A stretch of 11,432 nt of DNA from Patescibacteria group bacterium. GTDB lineage: Bacteria > Patescibacteria > Paceibacteria > Paceibacterales > UBA10102. The position numbers were made by a program, and so were the translations under genes. The stretch covers positions 1-11,432 of the forward strand of contig JANBVJ010000009.1 of the NCBI GenBank assembly GCA_024239055.1, in the 5' to 3' direction. Position 1 is the stretch's first letter, and each line of letters opens with the position of its first letter. This document shows positions 9,801 through 11,432 of this stretch, piece after piece. The notes under the pieces are model-generated. The model did no database searches. It was not told the DNA's origin and saw only the letters and a program-made list of their open reading frames with translations.

Positions 9801-10978
9801 GCAAAAGACTTACTGAAGATCTTACAATAACTGAAGCAATATTACCATTGTCGATATTTGCTAGAACTTTCTCTGATTCTGTGTTACTAACAGAACAGCT
9901 AAGCAAGACGACTGGTCTTAATTTAGATGATTCTATTGCTATAGCTGAAGCAATTGCTAAAACGTTCCAGGCGCAAAAACAATTTATAGAGACCTTAACA
10001 GTACAAGAAACTATACAAGTTCTGTCGACGTATGAAAGAGCACTTACAGATTTAGTAGTATTCGCTGAAGCGCTTAAGAAAAAGTTTGGCGTTAATATTT
10101 CTGAACAATTTGATATAAGTGAAAGCCTGTTAACTGAATTACCAAGCAAAGTAGTTCTTTCTGATGCTCTCAATATAGCTGAAAACATCCTGAAAGAAGT
10201 CGGTCTTAATGTTGCTGATTCCTTGTCTATAATTGAGACTCTCTTACGAGCCGTAGACACAATACTGATACAAACTGAAACGATCAATATTTCAGAACAG
10301 CTATCAAAAGACTATGGTATGACTAGAGATCAGTCTTTGAATATAGTAGAAAGCTTTATTAAAATATTTGGTACACGAAAACAAGAAACTTTAATAATAT
10401 CTGATGGTATATCACATATATTTGGTCTACAGAATACTGAGTCTATCATATTCTCTGATGCTGTTAGAAAGGAAGCAACAAAACAAAATGTAGAAAACAT
10501 CACGTTCAGTGATTTACTATCATCTAGCAGCGTATATCAGCGCTCTTTGGCTGAATTAGTACCTATAACAGAGAGCATAAGTTCTCAAAAACAGTATTTT
10601 AGAACTCTTCAAGATTTGTTTAACATCGCTGAAGTTGTCAAGAAAGGAATAGAAATACCCCAAGACGAAGTGTTGATTATTTCTGAAGAGAAGATTATAG
10701 ATATAGATAAAAGCTTAATTGAAAATGTACCGATCTCAGAGATCTTTTCTAAAGATTCTGCATACTTTGTTAATCTAGTAGACCAGGCTTCTCTTGTAGA
10801 TACATTCCTTGCTACTAGAGACATATTATTTACAGATGCATTTACTTTAGCTGATGTTATCTCTTTAGTAGAATCAGAGTCTCTTGGTGGGGTGCATGGT
10901 CGAACAATACTATTAACCGGAAAAAATGCAGCAATAGTAAGAACAAGAACTGGTAAAACAATTCTTCTTACAAAATAA
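3194..10978 (+). CDS. Giant repeat-array fibre/adhesin-like protein (2594 residues)
   Basis: This intact frame runs from ATG at 3194 to TAA at 10976-10978. The ATG follows the upstream stop by one base, and M-A-R-L-A-F-T-G-W-E-T-G is a typical N-terminus for viral ConA-like domain proteins. Order: ConA-like domain (1-209), second beta domain (218-373), repeat array 1 (385-1102), ConA-like domain (1112-1301), array 2 (1317-1712), jelly-roll-like domain (~1727-1874), array 3 (1889-2563), basic tail (2564-2594). Units have D/E at position 1 and E/D at position 7. I see a single cysteine (in PFCFAAG, near residue 285) and no membrane segment or signal peptide. No catalytic motif is visible. I infer an elongated virion fibre or tape-like spacer carrying binding domains. 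A cellular adhesin is the alternative; a tape-measure role is less likely, because beta domains interrupt the array and no transmembrane or peptidase segment is seen. Confidence 0.92.
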   Translation: MARLAFTGWETGRVTIANGSDNFGTTVGGTGAATTETTNIRSGVRSLKLDSGASSGTAIGGNDTAVNWAVATGEVTARIYIKTTTAPGSTVPILQQYTSTGDAVQVSVRMNSDGTLGLYDSTGTQQGSNSTATVDDGVWHRIDLRLDYFFVLADKRYSGEAHIDGTSFASFANLDVGDTDTITRMDFGWVNAPGNNKIMYVDDVLVYNGTYENKDSKILRLGPNANGTTQAWSTENPVTSPRYALYSDLPLSTASNIQEVGTTAVKEMGHLSSYTLGSGESFKSVKPFCFAAGAGGPNGSPKLLMRENNVDNLTDVSLTTTPITLSAYFDTPPNAGGSWTQALIDDLEAGMQSTGAGADTFMYGTGAMIEVEESAATSFTQSLSDSITFTIAEKFAPASIRTDSFVFAETSVQSKGFTQAVAEVLTMKSVSWRLAWTLERVGNIDLSLTEQLILSTSKNLSDSFNFTEVSIKGLEKIFADSVAMAESIVTDLQVGGTDFTKALTDSFLFTESLIKDIGKLRSDSLTIIESLSTTQTIQRTFIDSLLMSEVISIATGKILIESLNITESELLELSKILADSLSFTESLILNPEKILADSVLFADIIQTKTTFEKLQTELLNITETARRELEKIFTASLNVTETDIKDVGKTFTDTLSIAEVLSLVSTFENTFIETLSLLETSFRSTGLTKTETLNITEAVSTLLGFTRQQTETLSIAESKTFSIAKSLTDSFIFLESLIKQYSKKETETLTINESIQLLSGFQRTLTETLSLAEVLEKNVGVSLIETLILAESISTVKDYLRSLTETLSIAESVSITSAFSRSLTEAISITEAISIETGKNFTETLNILESLASATSSEITLTDAFLFTEVISKQTGLPFTDSLTIAEQIVTAPELKLVDPLSIAESLTKQTSLSKTEAISITESLIRIADLNISVTLSITETLRKELGLSFIDALALVEAISFVSGSEKNLADVLNIIETLTKQTELSKTDVFALAESLFRSVGIEQTDNLTIVESLIKDVGLTETDSLIISEALQKETEKIFTEILNIAESIQTTSTYEITSSESLTLAEQIIKIVGLSTADSLSLSESLIRSQGFGRALTDSVNLANTIYSQDFESLTNGSISGQDSWTTSGSGDPQVIDTDAFEGSKSLFGDDSGEEIAQRLLSEPVQSGFVRYYVKTNSTGFSVFQLLDERDDTPSASIRVAMVSFDYGDINIVGNTTSLIQTYTGNQWYKIDIQFDGALGANGQFRVSVDEGDWTAYHDFYLPPVNTTFQGVEGILVSNGAEAVGDVSTWDAITFNRNESELKLGFGKNKTDSLVFTESLIGAAGIQKAVTDSFVFAEAIQKLTGLSVSDSFALVENIVLTTGTEKILTDTFQIIESLSKETGLKIQDTFSFVESLIRAIKLAKTEQLDISEALAKTLGFNLTDDFLLTESLLKELKTALSDTFDFSETLTKTVGKELTETLSITESEILTLQFIRTLTDNVALTEAIIKGVGLTKTETLSFIEISARIFGAERQFTELLPMTESIVLTTAFTRTLLDALSISEAISKKTGLTLTESFAFAESLATAHLQEKSISDSFALTETISKKTGKSFNDSFALAEALVKSLTFSRQDNLTLAETLEKELGIDKTDTVQFTESLLKSSVFSKIFTDSFTLAENRLSDATKKLVDSLSISELISTISAFQKDQADVLSLTESPLFIAGYKRIFTDAASVLDNPTETVSNQKIPNATGGTYNSWTDPTFAYSSDNLHATRIDDDATLHRQSYENFSLGIPSTATIVGIEVIIEAKSDTNGQEMRAGVKGFLLVEKPYITVTTTDVVYTFGGPTDLWGISWSPSDFDDSAFFATVVPRNSSTGDTLSVDQLQVRVYYSDNRKIEKDVGKFVVDVETIAELISTASGLNVQRSDALSLSEALSSSSAFQKAVSEVLTITEALSKRAGLSFADSVSIVESILKQSQYSKTLTETLTLAEVLSREIAFKRNFTDLFSIAEQLQSELSGKQLSEVVLLTESFTRTVDSQLQIADIVAFAEAIAKNTGKPFSEAISIVENLASITGTQTDLTDVVSITEQFKKDVGLRLSENMLMAELIKFFSSLSFADTLTISESLSKKTDLSLIDSFNILEALSKIPTLSLTDQFSISDIVGASSDKGISDSLNMTVDIVKAVGSVRSDLLDISEAIASGLDKIFDDTFTISEVLTKDTGKRLTEDLTITEAILPLSIFARTFSDSVLLTEQLSKTTGLNLDDSIAIAEAIAKTFQAQKQFIETLTVQETIQVLSTYERALTDLVVFAEALKKKFGVNISEQFDISESLLTELPSKVVLSDALNIAENILKEVGLNVADSLSIIETLLRAVDTILIQTETINISEQLSKDYGMTRDQSLNIVESFIKIFGTRKQETLIISDGISHIFGLQNTESIIFSDAVRKEATKQNVENITFSDLLSSSSVYQRSLAELVPITESISSQKQYFRTLQDLFNIAEVVKKGIEIPQDEVLIISEEKIIDIDKSLIENVPISEIFSKDSAYFVNLVDQASLVDTFLATRDILFTDAFTLADVISLVESESLGGVHGRTILLTGKNAAIVRTRTGKTILLTK
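3845..4312 (+). other. Second N-terminal beta domain, phage tail type
   Basis: Residues 218-373 begin I-L-R-L-G-P-N-A-N-G-T-T-Q-A-W and contain R-Y-A-L-Y-S-D-L-P. This resembles a domain that commonly follows the ConA-like domain in phage structural proteins (pattern L-x-P-N-A-D-G-x-x-x-x-W followed by a Y-x-x-V-D-E-x-P-like segment). It ends with W-T-Q-A-L-I-D-D-L-E-A-G and M-I-E-V-E-E. I recognise the pattern from memory and cannot name a family. The function is probably structural. Confidence 0.5.
4346..6499 (+). repeat. Repeat array 1: 38 complete 18/20-residue units
   Basis: From Asp385 I read 38 units: 24 of 18 residues, 12 of 20, one of 21 (unit 3) and one of 25 (unit 6). These lengths sum to 718 and land exactly on Asp1103, the head of a 39th, interrupted unit. 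The 18-residue consensus is D/E-S/T-L-x-I-x-E-S-L-x-K-x-x-G-L-x-x-T. The 20-residue class ends in an aromatic-x-R/K-x-L-T pattern. Unit 3 contains W-R-L-A-W, the only tryptophans in the three arrays. Units differ at most codons, so there is little sign of recent slippage. Confidence 0.93.
6499..6527 (+). repeat. Perfect 11-bp inverted repeat at array/domain boundary
   Basis: The arms AGATAGTGTTA (6499-6509) and TAACACTATCT (6517-6527) are exact reverse complements around a 7-base loop, ATTTAGC. The hairpin encodes the last residues of unit 38 and the head of the split 39th unit (D-S-V-N-L-A-N-T-I), immediately before the ConA-like domain. No T-tract follows, so an intrinsic terminator is unlikely. 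It may be a scar of rearrangement or an RNA pause structure; its function is unknown. Confidence 0.75.
6527..7096 (+). other. Internal ConA-like domain between arrays 1 and 2
   Basis: Residues 1112-1301 begin Y-S-Q-D-F-E-S-L and contain S-G-Q-D-S-W, F-E-G-S-K-S-L, Q-W-Y-K-I-D-I-Q-F and a final W-D-A-I-T-F-N. This is the usual layout of a concanavalin-A-like lectin/glucanase fold. It is flanked on the left by a repeat head (DSVNLANTI) and on the right by a repeat tail (L-G-F-G-K-N-K-T), so it seems to sit inside a single repeat unit. A glycan- or surface-binding role is plausible by family only. Confidence 0.72.
7142..8329 (+). repeat. Repeat array 2: 21 complete 18/20-residue units
   Basis: From Asp1317 there are 21 units, 12 of 18 residues and 9 of 20. 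They sum to 396 and reach Asp1713, the head of an interrupted unit. Phe at position 3 is frequent here (D-S-F-A-L-x-E, D-T-F-x-F), compared with Leu in most of array 1. Position 7 is Glu in all 21 units as aligned. No unit has an off-class length, so this is the most regular of the three arrays. Confidence 0.93.
8338..8362 (+). repeat. Short 7-bp inverted repeat at second array/domain boundary
   Basis: TTCTGTT (8338-8344) and AACAGAA (8356-8362) are exact reverse complements around an 11-base loop. They lie in the head of the interrupted unit just before the jelly-roll-like domain. A 7-bp stem is expected by chance several times in a window this size; it is listed only because of its position, which parallels the stronger hairpin at the first boundary. 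Confidence 0.3.
8372..8815 (+). other. Internal jelly-roll-like domain between arrays 2 and 3
   Basis: Residues ~1727-1874 contain N-S-W-T-D-P, Y-S-S-D-N-L-H-A-T, F-S-L-G-I-P-S-T-A-T-I-V-G-I-E-V, F-G-G-P-T-D-L-W-G and a closing V-D-Q-L-Q-V-R-V-Y-Y. This pattern, with I-P-x-x-A-T-I-x-G-I-E-V and F-G-G-P-x-D-L-W-G, recurs in large phage and bacterial surface proteins as a beta-sandwich of unknown ligand. The family comparison is from memory. As with the first insert, a repeat head (D-A-A-S-V-L-D) lies before it and a repeat tail (E-K-D-V-G-K-F-V) after it. Confidence 0.68.
8858..10882 (+). repeat. Repeat array 3: 35 complete 18/20-residue units plus a final partial
   Basis: From Asp1889 there are 35 complete units: 20 of 18 residues, 14 of 20 and one of 19 (unit 6). 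They sum to 659 and reach Asp2548, which starts a last unit of about 16 residues (D-A-F-T-L-A-D-V-I-S-L-V-E-S-E-S). Towards the C-terminus position 7 drifts from Glu to Asp (units 28-30, 35 and the last) and the second half loses its Gly. This gives a gradual decay of the consensus at the end of the array. Confidence 0.92.
10883..10975 (+). other. Basic C-terminal tail of the giant protein
   Basis: Residues 2564-2594 (from L-G-G-V-H-G) leave the repeat pattern and contain two near-identical octets, R-T-I-L-L-T-G-K and K-T-I-L-L-T-K, separated by R-T-R-T-G. The tail is rich in Arg and Lys while the arrays are acidic. It could be an attachment or trimerisation element, or a small terminal beta hairpin; there is no direct evidence for either. 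Confidence 0.55.
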
Positions 10979-10982
10979 TATG
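10976..10982 (+). promoter_or_regulatory. Second TAATATG stop/start junction
   Basis: TAA (10976-10978) is followed by one T and the ATG of the third gene at 10980, the same seven bases as the junction at 3190. The preceding sequence, attcttcttacaaaa, has no purine-rich ribosome-binding motif. Co-transcription and coupled translation are likely. Confidence 0.6.
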
Positions 10983-11432
10983 AAAGTAGCAACTGGACAA
11001 TATACTGGGACAGGCTCAGATACAACGATAACGGGCGTTGGTTTTACACCTGCTTTAGTTATAATTAAAAACCACACTTCTTCAGGATTTGCAAGATGGT
11101 ATACAAGTACTATGGCTAGCAATGACTCTGCTTATTTTGTAGCAGCCGGTAATGACGCAGGTGCAATAAAAGCACTAAACACAGATGGTTTCAGTCTTGG
11201 CACGTCTTCTAATGTTAATGCCAGTGGTTCTCTTTACAATTGGATAGCATTTGCAGCAGATGGTAGTGATGACTTCAAAGTAGGTGAATATACTGGAAAT
11301 GATAATGATAATAGAAGTATAACTGGTGTTGGTTTTCAACCTGATTTTCTTTTCATAAAAGCAGAAGACTCAAGACCTGCTATATACAGACATAAAGATT
11401 TTGCCGCTGATCATGGTGATTATGGTGATTAT
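10980..11432 (+). CDS. Phage-type beta-domain protein, 3'-truncated
   Basis: The frame is open from ATG at 10980 to the window end (151 codons, no stop). It begins M-K-V-A-T-G-Q-Y-T-G-T-G and contains I-T-G-V-G-F-T-P-A-L-V-I-I-K. About 96 residues later comes a second copy, G-E-Y-T-G-N with I-T-G-V-G-F-Q-P-D-F-L-F-I-K. Between them are N-W-I-A-F-A-A-D and several Gly/Asn-rich turns. The Y-T-G-N...I-T-G-V-G-F-Q-P-D pattern is common in tailed-phage structural proteins of unassigned function and probably forms a beta-sandwich. The start is fixed by the one-base spacing from the upstream stop. The role is likely another tail-fibre or virion-surface component; the C-terminal part is outside the window. 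Confidence 0.85.
   Translation, partial: MKVATGQYTGTGSDTTITGVGFTPALVIIKNHTSSGFARWYTSTMASNDSAYFVAAGNDAGAIKALNTDGFSLGTSSNVNASGSLYNWIAFAADGSDDFKVGEYTGNDNDNRSITGVGFQPDFLFIKAEDSRPAIYRHKDFAADHGDYGDY
10995..11360 (+). repeat. Internal duplication in the third gene
   Basis: Residues 6-30 and 102-127 align as G-x-Y-T-G...D...I-T-G-V-G-F-x-P-x-x-x-x-I-K with a one-residue gap. The span runs from the first copy to the end of the second. The spacing of 96 residues suggests two copies of one beta domain, the second continuing past the window end. Confidence 0.75.

Noticed and set aside
5587..10287. Long minus-strand open frames (for example 5587-6522, 7228-8127 and 9178-10287)
   Set aside because: They lie antisense to the repeat arrays. 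Their openness follows from the repetitive codon pattern of the + strand, and their translations are low-complexity Ser/Val mirrors of the array with no recognisable domain.
10734..10746. Short palindrome GATCTCAGAGATC as an operator site
   Set aside because: It is inside the coding array, has six-base arms and no second copy or promoter nearby; chance is the simplest explanation.
4346..10882. CRISPR-like periodicity of 54-60 bp
   Set aside because: The period comes from 18/20-residue protein repeats in one continuous frame. There is no conserved DNA repeat of 24-37 bp alternating with unique spacers.
3194..10978. Tape-measure protein of a long-tailed virus
   Set aside because: Length and repetition would fit, but the chain carries ConA-like and jelly-roll-like domains at the N-terminus and between arrays, has no hydrophobic membrane segment or lysozyme/peptidase domain, and sits among fibre-type genes.
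10980..11432. Target protein of a diversity-generating retroelement
   Set aside because: No reverse transcriptase, template repeat or adenine-biased variable region is visible, and the C-terminal part of the gene is outside the window.

Overview
The window is almost entirely coding, on the + strand, and AT-rich. It holds three consecutive reading frames: a large 5'-truncated gene (to 3192), a giant intact gene (3194-10978, 2594 residues) and the start of a third gene (10980 to the window end). Only one base separates each stop from the next ATG, and both junctions read TAATATG. I see no RNA gene, transposase, integrase, CRISPR array, promoter or transcription terminator. The modules present are a Kelch beta-propeller, concanavalin-A-like and jelly-roll-like beta domains, an Fn3-like segment, long tandem 18/20-residue repeats, and a phage-type beta domain with the signature YTGN...ITGVGFQPD. 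Together they fit a tail-fibre, baseplate or other virion-appendage module of a tailed virus, probably from a metagenome. A cellular surface-adhesin cluster is the main alternative. The host cannot be fixed from this window. AGA and ATA codons are heavily used, and no Shine-Dalgarno sequence is visible at either internal start. Similar Asp/Ser-Leu-x-Ile-x-Glu repeats are known from huge proteins of ammonia-oxidising archaea and from marine viral metagenomes, so an archaeal or marine host is possible but unproven.

Layout. Positions 1-3192: a beta-rich N-terminal part, then twelve Kelch-type motifs (529-2535, probably two six-bladed propellers), an Fn3-like segment (2575-2727), six to seven copies of the short repeat (2770-3159) and a short tail. 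Positions 3194-10978: an N-terminal ConA-like domain and a second beta domain, then three arrays of the same repeat family (38, 21 and 35 complete units, 94 in all). Two globular domains separate the arrays: a ConA-like domain at 6527-7096 and a jelly-roll-like domain at 8372-8815. The protein ends in a short basic tail. Positions 10980-11432: the first 151 codons of a protein with an internal ~96-residue duplication.

The most unusual content is the repeat system. Units are either 18 or 20 residues long, and each length class has its own second-half signature. Unit lengths add up exactly across all three arrays. Both globular domains look inserted inside a repeat unit, leaving a head on one side and a tail on the other. 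A perfect 11-bp inverted repeat lies exactly at the first array/domain boundary. The first two proteins share the entry sequence into the array, so they appear to be built from a common modular toolkit. A reasonable working model is a set of elongated, multi-domain fibres: the repeats form a stalk or spacer, and the propeller and ConA/jelly-roll domains act as host- or glycan-binding heads.
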